Counted from the stretch's first letter, positions 9,723 to 19,157 are shown. The stretch is DNA of 64,000 nt from Chlorobiota bacterium (GCA_016710285.1 JADJXR010000001.1:2232001-2296000), one strand, 5' to 3'. Notes: generated from the sequence alone by a model not told the origin. Numbers and translations are program-made.

Positions 9723-10098
9723 GCATTGCGCATTGGTTGCCTGCCAGTAGTGTACCCTGTGCAGATAATCAGGCTACCCCGTAACCTATCGGGCTATTTC
9801 GGCCTCATACTGTTTAGCGTATTGCCGAAGCTGGTGGCCCGGGGGAGAAAAAAACATCCAAGAATACTGCTTGCAAAGCCGTCGTAAAATGGTAGCTTGC
9901 TAGCGGTTAAGAATTTCCCCCGTTCTCTCTTTCCCTTCTTCATCCTGCCTATGCGCCGTGGGTCCTTTCTGGACGCGCGCGTTTCTTTCACTCTATCGGG
10001 CCCAACTGCTGGGTAACACACGCTCTTTCCGTACTTGGAGCACTTATTGACATAACGTGGGCCGAAGGATTTCCAGCCTCCCCCTTCCGAACACAGCC
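9723..10098 (+). other. Intergenic region upstream of the frameshifted T9SS paralog
   Basis: About 375 bases without a supportable gene. It should hold the promoter and leader of the gene at 10099, but I see no strong promoter match or Shine-Dalgarno sequence. No repeat or RNA motif was recognised. Confidence 0.4.
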
Positions 10099-10926
10099 AT
10101 GAACCATACTACCAACCTCCTGTACCGCAGGCCGCAGCATCGCAGCCGGGCGGTTTGCCTTCTTGTTTGGATACTTCTGCTTGGCGGTGGCGGGTTGCTG
10201 CCGGCGCAGCAGGTCACCAGCGTGGGGAATCGCTTTATCCGCGCAAACGTGGTGACGAACGACCGTTCGGGGAAATTCGGAATCACCGCCGGGCCGGCGG
10301 GCCAGTTCAATCGCTTCCTCTACCAGACCGTCACGCTGATTACCAGCCACGTGATCTTCCGTGTGGACCAATCGAACGGAACCACCCGCTATGCCTGCAA
10401 TGTGCCGGAACGATTCGGCAATGGAGTGGTCCCACGCCCACGCACGTCCACCGGCGATGTCCCGTTCAAGCCGTTCGATTCCGTCTATGTTTCGGCAGAT
10501 ACCATTGCCGTAACGTGGAAGAATATCTACGGCTACCGCATCACCATGCGCTTCGTTCCCGAAGCCTCCACCAGCGTCTATGACGACGGCGCAGATATGC
10601 TGCTGGAGTTCGAGTACGAGAAGATCATCTACTCCTTCGCCCGGCTTGGAATCTTGCTGATGCTGGACACCTACAACAGCCAGGCCAGCACCTTCAGCAG
10701 TGGCGGTTTTGGGGACCAAACCTCAATCGCCAGCGACCGAGGCCTCTGGAATGTGAACACCCCGGGCCGCGTCTTCGCCCCTCCATACGATCCTCCGCCC
10801 GATTTCTACCACATCGGCAATTTCCTTGCCGAAAACCCCATGAACACGGTCTTCCCAATTCACAAGCTGCGCGGGACCCACACGCCGTGGCGTGAAACTT
10901 ACCCCGCCATCACTGTTTGTGATTGA
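10099..10926 (+). CDS. N-terminal fragment of frameshifted T9SS multidomain protein
   Basis: 275 aa from the ATG at 10099. The signal peptide ends GGGLLPAQQ. The protein follows the 2188-6027 paralog throughout (NRFIRANVVTNDRSGKFGIT against NPYIQANITKQQKSGKFWIT; PIHKLRGT against PIHRLRGT). After RGTHTPWRETYP the frame leaves the family sequence and stops at 10926, while the homologous sequence continues one frame over (PSLFVIDDWRRLR). Removing one C from the run at 10902-10905 joins the two halves with exactly the spacing of the paralog. The fragment alone keeps the signal peptide but has no sorting domain. Confidence 0.8.
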   Translation: MNHTTNLLYRRPQHRSRAVCLLVWILLLGGGGLLPAQQVTSVGNRFIRANVVTNDRSGKFGITAGPAGQFNRFLYQTVTLITSHVIFRVDQSNGTTRYACNVPERFGNGVVPRPRTSTGDVPFKPFDSVYVSADTIAVTWKNIYGYRITMRFVPEASTSVYDDGADMLLEFEYEKIIYSFARLGILLMLDTYNSQASTFSSGGFGDQTSIASDRGLWNVNTPGRVFAPPYDPPPDFYHIGNFLAENPMNTVFPIHKLRGTHTPWRETYPAITVCD

Positions 10927-13894
10927 TGACTGGCGGCGGCTGCGTGCAAGCTCATGGTTCCCCCCGGGTGAGGTGGGCACCGAGAGTTTTGCTGACTGCG
11001 CAACGCTGACCCGGTGGGATAGCCTTGTGGGGAAAGGGGTAGTGCGGACCTCGTTCGGGCTGAACAATCGCGGCAGCAACGACATGTTCACCTGCCGCAA
11101 CGGCGGGGTGTTCATTGACATCCGCACCAAACGGGTGATAACCCAAGCGGTGAAAAACGGCCCCTACGATTATGAGCAATTCGACGTTGAGATGTGGGTC
11201 TCGAACACCAGCACCCAGTATGCCGCAACGCCCTTTATTCGGCTGGATGAACCGATCGCTTCCATCCCCAACGGAACCGAGCGGCTGACGCTGGACGGGT
11301 CAACCCCGGCGATTCAACGGACCCAGCTTGGACCCGGCATGACCCAAAAGCTGCGGTGGCGATTGAACGTCAACCGCAACTCGTCCGATACCCAAGCGAT
11401 TGTTCGATTCTCCTGGCGACGGCTTGTGGAAGATAAGTTCGGCCCGTTCACCGAAGCGTGCGAGCCGCTGGTGACGGTGCTTGGATTTATTGACCCGCCG
11501 CCGGATCCGCCAAAGGATACCGTGGCCCCGGTGATCGAGCCGATCAGTGCCGTGCGCGACTCCACCGCGCTTTGGGTTTCCCGCGTGATGGATCGCCATC
11601 TCAATTTCGATTTCGACACCGGGATTGATACCATTCGGGTGCTGGAAAACCTGGGGGATAACTTCACATTTACCGCCGACCCGCTTCCGTTCCTGCGGTG
11701 CGACACCTCGCAGGCGGTGTTGCTGTTTGCTCGCGTGAAGGATACCACAATCGCCGGGCGGCTGATCTATGAAGTGGCCGATTGCAATCGGAACCTGAGC
11801 TTCGACACCATCATCTACCGCCCGCGCCCCGATACCTTCCCGCCAACGTTCACCACGTTGCCAATTGGGGCCGAAGGTGGGACCGATTGCAATGCCCGAA
11901 GCTACCACGTGACCGTGGGCGACAGCGTGAACCAGTTCCCATTTTCCGGCGATCACGGTTTGGGGACCATTGAGGTTCTTGGCCCGCTGGTGAACTTCAC
12001 TTCCCCCGACATCAACTTCGATAACGGCGGCGTGCCAATCAACAAGTTCGACCGGCGCGCAACCTTCCGCCTGAACGTGATTGACACGATGCTCCCCGGC
12101 GCGGCAACGATTCGCATTGCCGACTTTGCCGGGAACGACACGACGCTCACCCTTGCCTACTGCCCGCTTCCCGACACCGCCGCGCCGCGTGCCGTGGCGC
12201 AGTTCAATGCGGACCCGCCAGGCTGGAACGTGATCCTTACCGACACGCTCCCGTGGGACCGTGGGTTGCTGGAGGTGGTGCCGATTGCCAACCCGGGGAA
12301 CAACGTCACGTTCACCCCGCCAACGATTCCCCCGGGCGCACCGGTCGCGCTTCTTCCATTTATCAGCGTGAACGATCCCCGCTTCGATGCGGAGATCACG
12401 CTGGAGGCCAGGGACTCCGTCTGGACAACGAATCCCACCGGGCACGCAACGCGGTTTACGCTCCGCTTCTCCAAAATCCCCGACACGCTTGCGCCGAACA
12501 TTATCTTCACTCCGGTCCCCGGGACCTACGGCTCGGTTGCCGATGTTGAGGTGAACGATATCCACGTGATCAACAGCGAGGTGTACAAGTACGATGTTGG
12601 GTTGGGGGCAATCACCGTCACCTCGCTCAGCAGTAACATCATGCTTGCTTCGCCCATCACGTTTTCGCCTGGGGATAAGCGGGCAACGTTCAGGGTGCAG
12701 GTGATTGATACGCTGGCCTTCAATCGGCTGGACAGCATCTGCCTGGAGGCGGTAGATCTTGCGGGAAATCGGAGCAGCAATTGCTACTTCTACCCGGTTA
12801 CGCCCGATGTCCACGCGCCAATTTTTACCGGCACGCTTTCCACCGACCGCACAACAATCACCGCCACCATCACGGACCAGCGGTTGTACGACCGCGGGTT
12901 GGGGTCGCTGCGGCTTATCAACGAGGAGAATCTGGAGTCGGGATTTGCCATCACGAATTTGGGGGGAGCGTTTACCGCGCAAGCAAGCATCAGGGTGATT
13001 GACCCCGAAAAGCCAATCGCCGGAACCCTTCTGCTGCGCGACCTTGTGGCCGACCGCGACAACTCCGTGGAGTCCCAGGCAGTGCACGCGGTGGAGCTTC
13101 CGTTCCGCCAAGCGGCGGTGGGGATTGGCATCCGGCTGCCGGGGTTGGTGGAAGGTGGTGAGGAGATTCGCGGGGCGGTGATTGCCACAACCGACATTGA
13201 TCCTGCCGAGGTCCAGCAGATTGCTTTCACCGCTCAGTTTAGCGGCCAGGCGTTGTTTGCCGGGGCATTGGGGAATGGGTTCGCCGCCGTTCCCGATCCC
13301 ACCAATGGGGCATTGCTCCGCGCCACGATTGAGGTTCAAAACGGAAAAGGATACCGGGTCGGGGATACGCTTGGAGTGCTCCGGTTTGCCGCCGGAGCCC
13401 AGACGGAGGTGATGGAGTTGCGGCTGGCAATTGTGCCGAACACGACGCTGGTGAACGGTGGCGTTGGAAGGGTGATTGCCGTGCAAAAACTGGGCGACCC
13501 GCTGGCCAGCACCCTGGCGTTGCCTCCGGTTTTCGCAAAGGTGAGTGCCGATTCCGTCACCGTTATCAATGGCTATTGCGACCGCGTGCTGGCCACAACC
13601 GGGGCGAACAACAAGGCCGTGGGAATGGCGATTCTGCAAATCCGCCCGCAGCCGAACCGCGCCGGCGAAACGGTGACGCTCGAGGTCCGCTCCCTTCCCT
13701 CCGATGCACGGATTGAGCTTGTGGCCGCCGATGGGCGCGTGGTGGAGCGGTTCAATCGAATCGAACCGACGGCGGCGGGTGCCATTTCGCGCGTGGTGGT
13801 GCAGCTTCCTTCCGGGCTTTCGGCGGGCGCGTACCTGCTGCGGATTATCGGCGGCGGCACAGAAACCGGGGAGCGGATTGTGGTGCGGCAGTGA
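10892..13894 (+). CDS. C-terminal fragment of frameshifted T9SS multidomain protein
   Basis: The frame opens nominally at a GTG at 10892. Homology to the 2188-6027 paralog begins at PSLFVIDDW, just after the C-run at 10902-10905. It contains the rest of the N-terminal globular region, five Ig-like modules with the D-x-G-[LIF] signature (FDTGIDTIRVL, GDHGLGTIEVL, WDRGLLEVVPI, YDVGLGAITVT, YDRGLGSLRLI), the cohesin-like domain (LVEGGEEIRGAVI to LGVLRFAAGAQTEV) and a type A sorting domain ending AGAYLLRIIGGGTETGER. It has no signal peptide of its own, so as written it cannot be exported. The intact gene would encode about 1,264 aa. Whether this is a real frameshift, a switchable C-run or an assembly indel cannot be told from one sequence. 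Confidence 0.8.
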   Translation: MKLTPPSLFVIDDWRRLRASSWFPPGEVGTESFADCATLTRWDSLVGKGVVRTSFGLNNRGSNDMFTCRNGGVFIDIRTKRVITQAVKNGPYDYEQFDVEMWVSNTSTQYAATPFIRLDEPIASIPNGTERLTLDGSTPAIQRTQLGPGMTQKLRWRLNVNRNSSDTQAIVRFSWRRLVEDKFGPFTEACEPLVTVLGFIDPPPDPPKDTVAPVIEPISAVRDSTALWVSRVMDRHLNFDFDTGIDTIRVLENLGDNFTFTADPLPFLRCDTSQAVLLFARVKDTTIAGRLIYEVADCNRNLSFDTIIYRPRPDTFPPTFTTLPIGAEGGTDCNARSYHVTVGDSVNQFPFSGDHGLGTIEVLGPLVNFTSPDINFDNGGVPINKFDRRATFRLNVIDTMLPGAATIRIADFAGNDTTLTLAYCPLPDTAAPRAVAQFNADPPGWNVILTDTLPWDRGLLEVVPIANPGNNVTFTPPTIPPGAPVALLPFISVNDPRFDAEITLEARDSVWTTNPTGHATRFTLRFSKIPDTLAPNIIFTPVPGTYGSVADVEVNDIHVINSEVYKYDVGLGAITVTSLSSNIMLASPITFSPGDKRATFRVQVIDTLAFNRLDSICLEAVDLAGNRSSNCYFYPVTPDVHAPIFTGTLSTDRTTITATITDQRLYDRGLGSLRLINEENLESGFAITNLGGAFTAQASIRVIDPEKPIAGTLLLRDLVADRDNSVESQAVHAVELPFRQAAVGIGIRLPGLVEGGEEIRGAVIATTDIDPAEVQQIAFTAQFSGQALFAGALGNGFAAVPDPTNGALLRATIEVQNGKGYRVGDTLGVLRFAAGAQTEVMELRLAIVPNTTLVNGGVGRVIAVQKLGDPLASTLALPPVFAKVSADSVTVINGYCDRVLATTGANNKAVGMAILQIRPQPNRAGETVTLEVRSLPSDARIELVAADGRVVERFNRIEPTAAGAISRVVVQLPSGLSAGAYLLRIIGGGTETGERIVVRQ

Positions 13895-13942
13895 GTGGGG
13901 AAGGCTGCGGATTGCAACCCACAAACCCAACGAACAACCTTG

Positions 13943-14248
13943 ATGACGATCTACGAAGTAACCATCAACATCCAGCAGGATGCCGCCACGGAATATGAGG
14001 CGTGGCTGCGCGAGCATATCGGACAGATGCTGCAACTGCAGGGATTCCTTTCGGCCACGTGGACAACGGCGGAAGAAGCGGAAGGGGGAACGGTGACGCA
14101 CTGCGTCCACTACTTCTTGCGCGACCGGGACGCGTTGCAACACTACTTCCTTCACCATGCCGAGGCGATGCGCCAGGAGGGGGTGCGGCTGTTTGGCGGA
14201 AAGTTCACCGCAACGCGCCGCGTGCTGAACGTGAAAGAACAGTGGTGA
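13943..14248 (+). CDS. DUF4286 family protein
   Basis: 101 aa from the ATG at 13943, 48 bases after the T9SS fragment. The sequence opens MTIYEVTINIQQDAATEYEA and contains the ferredoxin-like pattern of this small Bacteroidota family (WLREHIGQMLQLQGFLSATW, then HYFLRDRDALQHYFLHHAEA, ending FTATRRVLNV). No signal peptide, so cytoplasmic. The family has no established function; the fold resembles dimeric alpha-beta barrel proteins. A terminator follows at once. Confidence 0.85.
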   Translation: MTIYEVTINIQQDAATEYEAWLREHIGQMLQLQGFLSATWTTAEEAEGGTVTHCVHYFLRDRDALQHYFLHHAEAMRQEGVRLFGGKFTATRRVLNVKEQW

Positions 14249-14284
14249 ACCGCCCCCTGCTCAATCAAAGGGAAATGCAAAAAC

Positions 14285-14327
14285 AACCGCGCCGAAGATT
14301 TCAGGAATCTTCGGCGCGGTTGCTTTT
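14285..14327. terminator. Bidirectional terminator between convergent genes
   Basis: A perfect 16-bp stem (AACCGCGCCGAAGATT / AATCTTCGGCGCGGTT) closes on a TCAGG loop. GCTTTTG follows on the + strand and GTTTTTG on the - strand. It serves both the DUF4286 gene and fabI, which converge here. Confidence 0.85.
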
Positions 14328-14341
14328 GATAGAATTCGGGA

Positions 14342-15220
14342 TCACTCCCCTTTTATTGGCGAGAGGCCGGAGCGTTCGGCGCGGCCTTCATCTTTCAGGG
14401 CGTTGAACACCAGGTCAAGCATCGGCATGGTGATGCCCATCGAGCTGTAGCCGCCATCGTGGTACAGGTTCTGCATGGTGACTTTCCGGGAAAGGTCGCT
14501 CAGGATGGTGGTGACGTAATCGGCGCACTCGGCGGCGGTGGCGTTCCCCAGCGGTGAGATTCGTTGGGCGTACTCGAACATCTTGTCGAAATGCTCGATC
14601 CCGCTTCCGGCCCGCGTGTAGGTTGGGCTTTGCGAAATGGTATTGATCCGAATACCACGCGTGGCCAGCCGGCTGCCGTAGCTGCGCACAATCGCTTCCA
14701 GCAAAGATTTTGCATCCCCCATGTCGGAGTAGGTGGAGTAGTTCCGCTGGGCGGCAATGTAGCTCATGGCCACAATGCTTGCTCCGTTGTTTAGGGCCTC
14801 GTTCTTCAATGCCATGCTGATCATCCGGTGGAGCGACATTGCCGAGACATCCAGCGTCCGCATGTACCAATCGTAGTTCAGCGATTCGTACGGGATATTC
14901 TTGCGGATATTCTGCGACATCCCGATCGAGTGGACGATAAAATCCACCCCGCCCCACATCTCCTTCAGCTTGGCGAACAGCTGGTCCAACTCCTCGTTGT
15001 TTGTTGCATCGCAGGTGAACACCGGGGCATCGCCACACTGCTTGGCAAGCTCCAACACGGTCCCCACACGCATGGCAATGGCAACGTTGGAGATTGCGAA
15101 CTCCGCCCCTTCGCGGTGGGCGGCAAGCGCAATTTGCCAACCGATGCTGGTTTCATCCAACGGGCCAAAAATGATCCCGCGTTTCCCCTTAAGCAAGCCG
15201 TATGATTGTTGTTCTGGCAT
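14342..15220 (-). CDS. fabI: Enoyl-[acyl-carrier-protein] reductase FabI
   Basis: 292 aa from the ATG at 15220 (MPEQQSYGLLKGKRGIIFG). The frame stays open upstream but there is no homology there. NADH-dependent reduction of trans-2-enoyl-ACP is the last step of each fatty-acid elongation cycle. The atypical short-chain-dehydrogenase nucleotide site reads GIIFGPLDETSIGWQIA near the start. The catalytic block SYIAAQRNYSTYSDMGDAK matches the family arrangement with both tyrosines and the Y-x6-K lysine, and RINTISQSPTYTRAGSGI is the segment after it. At 292 aa it is about 30 longer than E. coli FabI; the extra part is a C-terminal tail after the family NLYHDGGYSSMG segment. It is a stand-alone gene with a bidirectional terminator downstream and a repeat-rich upstream region. 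Confidence 0.9.
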   Translation of the reverse strand: MPEQQSYGLLKGKRGIIFGPLDETSIGWQIALAAHREGAEFAISNVAIAMRVGTVLELAKQCGDAPVFTCDATNNEELDQLFAKLKEMWGGVDFIVHSIGMSQNIRKNIPYESLNYDWYMRTLDVSAMSLHRMISMALKNEALNNGASIVAMSYIAAQRNYSTYSDMGDAKSLLEAIVRSYGSRLATRGIRINTISQSPTYTRAGSGIEHFDKMFEYAQRISPLGNATAAECADYVTTILSDLSRKVTMQNLYHDGGYSSMGITMPMLDLVFNALKDEGRAERSGLSPIKGE

Positions 15221-15428
15221 GGTGTATCTCTGTCGTCCCTTACGATTGTTCTGATGTTCTGAAGATGTTCCGAATGGAGTAACCGGCGTTACCCTTCCAC
15301 GAAAGTGCGCCGAAGCAGGGCGGGAAAATAAAACTTTCGGCAAGCAGAGAAGAATAATTGTTGGAATTTTTAAGATGCCAGCAGTGCTGCCCGCCCCACG
15401 GCTCCGGTGAATCGTGACCACTACAGAT

Positions 15429-15880
15429 AGGATAGCCGCCCCGACCTCCGTCGGGATTGATAACAGGTCTTTAGCCTTCGGCACCTCGGCCCCAACTGAG
15501 TCGGGGTCACTACTCAACCTCACCCCCCAACCCCCTCTCCGTGACTTCGTTCCCGAACAACGCCAAAGCAACTGACGGAGAGAGGGAGCCGGAAAAGGGT
15601 AGCCGAAGGTCTTTAGCCTTCGGTGTCTTCTACCCAGCGGGGGAGGGTTGGGTGGGGGTGATACGGGTGAGGCCTACTGACCTGCCAACGCAGCCAGCCC
15701 CCTCCCCGAATTCTGGGGGAGGGGCTGGCAGAAATGGCGTGAGCTTCACAGAGAGACAGGGATCAACAGCACCAACCCATTTCCCCCCAGCATTGGGGGG
15801 ACGCTTCGTCGCTTGCGGCGAAGCAGGGGGGCGCGGCGGCAATGCGATGCCGCCCATCCCTACTCAACCTCACCCCCCTA
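15429..15880. repeat. Composite dispersed intergenic repeat block
   Basis: The 800 bases between fabI and the RodZ-like gene hold no gene but several repeat modules. One is a short module around GTCTTTAGCCTTCGGC (15429-15485 and partly 15598-15632). A second, at about 15500-15670, has a near-complete reverse-complement copy at 51650-51830 and contains the hairpin arms CTCTCCGT / ACGGAGAG. A third, at about 15690-15845, recurs at 29560-29705 (CTGGGGGAGGGG, then TTTCCCCCCAGCATTGG). They are GC-rich and self-complementary and lie outside genes. Confidence 0.75.
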
Positions 15881-16019
15881 TGATTTCCCCCAACCCCACA
15901 GGCCCGAACAATTCCGATCTCCTATATTTGCAACGGCTCCGCTTCTTGCGGTGGCCAGCCTCCTGTTGAACGTTACCGCATTCTCTCACTCTCCACACTT
16001 GTTTAGGGATAGCTTTTCC

Positions 16020-17207
16020 ATGACCATTGGCCAGCAACTACGCGAAGCGCGCGAAGCGCAAGGGATGAGCATCGGCGATGTCTCACGCAAGACCTATATC
16101 CAACCGAAATTTCTTCAGGCGATTGAGGAGGAGAATGTTACCTCGATCCCAAACCCGCAGCGGCGGTTTTTTGTGCGCGATTACGCCCGCACCGTCGGGA
16201 TAGATGCCGAGGCATTGCTTGCCCAACTCCCCGACACTCCACCGCCAACTCCGGTGGCCATTGCGCCGGAATCGCGAACCCCAACCCGATTCGATTCCGC
16301 CGACACCGAACGCCGCAGCACCTTCCCAAAATTCAAGCCGATGGCGTTCGGCGAGCAACGGCGGCGCAGCACCAACATGGTGAACTGGGTGATTGCTGCG
16401 GCCCTGCTTCTGCTGATTGGCGTTGGGGGATACTTGGCATGGAGTGGCGGTTTGTTCGGCGGGGGAACGGAGCCTGCGGCCCAGGCAGTCCAGCCGCCGC
16501 AGCCAAGCAACGAAGATTCCCCTGCGCAGATTATCAACGCGCCCGATTCCCCTGCGGCGGCTCCTGCCTCGGAATCCTCCTCCTGGCAGCCGGGGGACAG
16601 CATGACGCTGGTGGGGCGTGCCACTGCCCGCGTCTGGTTCGACGTTGTTTCCGATGGACAGCGCAGTTCCACCGGAACGCTGGATAGCGGCGTGGTGAAA
16701 ACATGGCGTGCCATGAAAACCTTCAAAGTCTCGCTGGGGAATGCTGGCGGGCTGACGCTGACGTTGAACGACCGGAACATCGGCACGCTTGGGCCGCTTC
16801 GCACTGCCGTCCGCAACCAGGTGATTGACTCGGCGGGGGTACGCCGCCCGGGGGGCGTTCGCCCAACGGTTGCAGCCACCACAACAACGCCACCAACAGC
16901 AAAGCCAGCAACAACAAGGCCAACGGCGGCCACGCCACGCCAAACTGCGCCGGCAACAACACCAACCAACCGACCCACCAGCACCACGCAGCCGAACCGC
17001 GCCACGCAATCGGCAACCAACCGGACGACCACGCCAAGCCGTCCCGCAGCTTCGCCCGAAACAACTCAATCGAACCGAACCCGCACGCAATCGCAGCAGA
17101 GTACCGCATCCCCGCGCCGCCAACCAGCGCGGCGCACGCCAACCGTCCGCCCAATCGAGACCACCGAGCCGCGCCGCGTCCCCCGCGACCCGAACGCGAA
17201 TCCGTGA
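16020..17207 (+). CDS. RodZ-like HTH/DUF4115 membrane protein with low-complexity tail
   Basis: 395 aa from the ATG at 16020 (MTIGQQLREAREAQGMSIGD). Residues 1-75 are the cytoplasmic RodZ-type helix-turn-helix (ISRKT-like VSRKTYIQPKFLQAIEEEN, then RRFFVRDYARTVGID). One transmembrane helix lies at about 121-145 (MVNWVIAAALLLLIGVGG). The outer part contains a DUF4115 domain (MTLVGRATARVWFDVVSDGQ to LTLTLNDRNIGTLG). The last 115 residues or so are a Thr/Pro/Arg/Gln-rich tail. RodZ proteins link MreB to the cell-wall machinery and set cell shape; whether this one does is inference. The tail is absent from E. coli RodZ and is probably disordered and extracytoplasmic. Confidence 0.75.
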   Translation: MTIGQQLREAREAQGMSIGDVSRKTYIQPKFLQAIEEENVTSIPNPQRRFFVRDYARTVGIDAEALLAQLPDTPPPTPVAIAPESRTPTRFDSADTERRSTFPKFKPMAFGEQRRRSTNMVNWVIAAALLLLIGVGGYLAWSGGLFGGGTEPAAQAVQPPQPSNEDSPAQIINAPDSPAAAPASESSSWQPGDSMTLVGRATARVWFDVVSDGQRSSTGTLDSGVVKTWRAMKTFKVSLGNAGGLTLTLNDRNIGTLGPLRTAVRNQVIDSAGVRRPGGVRPTVAATTTTPPTAKPATTRPTAATPRQTAPATTPTNRPTSTTQPNRATQSATNRTTTPSRPAASPETTQSNRTRTQSQQSTASPRRQPARRTPTVRPIETTEPRRVPRDPNANP

Positions 17208-17224
17208 TGGGAAAGGGGCGGGGA

Positions 17225-17945
17225 TTGGCGGGACAAGATAGCCGCTGAAAGGGTAGCCGTGCTGACCTCCGTCGGGGTTGATAAGAGGTAGCCGAAGGTC
17301 TTTAGCCTTCGGCGTCATCTTCGGCCTTCGTGCGCTGGCTCCGTGCGCGGCTCCCCCTCTCGGGAGGGGGCGGGGGGGTGGGTTGGGGACACCCGCGAAA
17401 CCGCACCCATTTCCGAATCTCAGGATCAGAGCCTTCCGGGGCCAACGGAAACCGCCGCGTGTTCGGTGGTTCCCCCGAACCCACCCCGCCCTGTCGGGCA
17501 CCCCTCCGTTGAAGGGGGGACGCTTCGGGAGCGTTGGTGAGAATTGGGGTAGCCGCCCCGACCTTCGTCGGGGTTGAAAAGGTAGCCGCCCCGACCTTCG
17601 TCGGGGTTGATAAAAAGTCTTTAGCCTTCGGCATCATCAGGCCGAAACCCCGTGCAACACCAGCCCTGAAGGGGCGGCTCATGCCAGCCCAGGGCACCGC
17701 CCTGGGAAAAGAACCATGCCTCGGCAATGCTAGCCCTGAAGGGGCGATCTCTATCCGGTGAGAGATGTTGTTGATGGTGTGGATGTTCGGGGAACGATTC
17801 CCGGATCCCCGGGATTTCCCGATTCCCAGGGCGTTGCCCTGGGCTGTGATAGTATGCCCCTTCAGGGCGAAGGAGGGGGACGCTTCGGGAGTTTTTGCGG
17901 GGCGGGGAATGAGAGATAGAGGTAGCCGCCCCGATTGAATCGGGA
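17225..17945. repeat. Composite dispersed intergenic repeat block
   Basis: About 900 bases (17208-18107) without a gene. The order is: short module with GTCGGGGTTGATAA and TCTTTAGCCTTCGGC (17255-17322); long module from CTCCCCCTCTCGGGAGGG to CCCTGTCGGGCACCCCTCC (17338-17520); two more copies of the short module (17550-17638); then a palindromic module (17650-17880) with GCCCTGAAGGGGC, the hairpins CCCAGGGCACCGCCCTGGG and CCCAGGGCGTTGCCCTGGG, and the closing complement GCCCCTTCAGGGC. The same modules recur at 28288-29085. Confidence 0.8.
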
Positions 17946-18107
17946 TGACTCCGTTGGTGGGAAATGTGGAAACCCAAGTCGCCGGGGCGCACGGCGGGCA
18001 TCCTAATTTCACTAACTTCGCCTTCCTTCCTATCGGGAACCTCTATCGCTGCTGTGGGTTCCGCGCTTGTTCTGCACCCAATCATACTCTCACATACCGT
18101 TATCGCA

Positions 18108-19157
18108 ATGAAACGATCGTTACTCGTTCTGTTCGTGCTGGCACTGCTGACAATTGACCTTGATGTGGCCACCGCTGGTGGCGGCCCGTGGACCAACAAA
18201 CCTGGGCAATTCAGCTTCACGTTTGGCTTTAGCCGCAAAACTGCTGGGAAGCTGTGGCGCAACGGCAAGCTGGAGGAACCCGCCGACAGCACCCTTGTTG
18301 ATGGCCTGTTCCATGACTTCCAATACGCCTACTTCCAGCCGGAAATCGGGCTGTTCGAGAATCTCTCACTCTCGGGGAACTTCCTCTACCTGTGGGGATA
18401 CGAGCGGGTGCAGAGCGACCCCAAAACAGGGAAACCGGTGAAGCCACATTGGGAGCTTAACCAGGGCCTCACCGATATGTGGCTGAACCTGAAATATCAG
18501 TTCCTTCAGGGTGATATTCCGCTGGCCGTCCAGGTCTCCTCGCGCTTCCCCGATTTGTACGATGAGGAGGGCCCCTACAGCCGCTACCTGATGCGCGTCA
18601 CCACGCGCGACGAAGCGGTGAAGGTGGACGATACAACGTTCAAACGGGTGACCTACCGCGACACCTCCGTTGTGGCCAGCTCCGAATGGCGTGGGTTGCT
18701 GAAACGGGATTTGGGAATCCACCTGCTGGCGGGGCATTCGTTCGATGGCAATGGATATGCCCAGGCCGAGCTGGCCTACAACTTCCGTGAAGGAGCCTAC
18801 GCGGACCAGGTGATCTTCCGCGCCGATGGTGGCTACAACGTCTGGAGCGGAAGCGGCATCACCCTGATGCCCAAACTTGCCTTCGACTACACCGCCGGCG
18901 TTGGCAACGGAGCCGTCCCCGACTCCACCGATCGCTTCTACTTCAAAACCATGCAGACCGTGCCCGGGACCCCGGTTCAAGCAAACCTTCCCACCGCCAA
19001 CTACTACTTCAACGACGGAAGTTATGGCAGGCTGTATGGCAGCGTATCGCTGATGTACGACCGGTACGCGCTTGAGCTTGGCGGCGGGCGTTGGCTGTTC
19101 GGCGATGGCGCGCCGGTCTATACCGAGCTGTACGCCCAAGTTGGAGTAACCTTCTAA
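18108..19157 (+). CDS. Outer-membrane barrel protein (XagA-like), secreted
   Basis: 349 aa from the ATG at 18108. The frame is open upstream, but this start gives a signal peptide (MKRSLLVLFVLALLTIDLDV, cleaved near TAG). The mature protein begins WTNKPGQFSFTFGFSRK and continues as a series of aromatic beta-strands (YFQPEIGLFENLSLSGNFLY, DMWLNLKYQFLQGDIPLA, GRLYGSVSLMYDRYALELG), ending YTELYAQVGVTF with the C-terminal phenylalanine typical of barrels. The opening and strand pattern resemble XagA-like or transporter-type barrels of this phylum. Substrate unknown. Confidence 0.65.
   Translation: MKRSLLVLFVLALLTIDLDVATAGGGPWTNKPGQFSFTFGFSRKTAGKLWRNGKLEEPADSTLVDGLFHDFQYAYFQPEIGLFENLSLSGNFLYLWGYERVQSDPKTGKPVKPHWELNQGLTDMWLNLKYQFLQGDIPLAVQVSSRFPDLYDEEGPYSRYLMRVTTRDEAVKVDDTTFKRVTYRDTSVVASSEWRGLLKRDLGIHLLAGHSFDGNGYAQAELAYNFREGAYADQVIFRADGGYNVWSGSGITLMPKLAFDYTAGVGNGAVPDSTDRFYFKTMQTVPGTPVQANLPTANYYFNDGSYGRLYGSVSLMYDRYALELGGGRWLFGDGAPVYTELYAQVGVTF

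Noticed and set aside
11300..14158. A 952-codon open frame on the - strand
   Set aside because: It is antisense to the T9SS paralog, whose protein matches its paralog residue by residue. The antisense product is Arg/His/Gly-rich and has no domain or start signal. GC-rich codon bias explains the open frame.
15221..15571. N-terminal extension of FabI
   Set aside because: The frame is open upstream of the ATG at 15220, but FabI homology starts at that ATG and the extension runs into repeat sequence.
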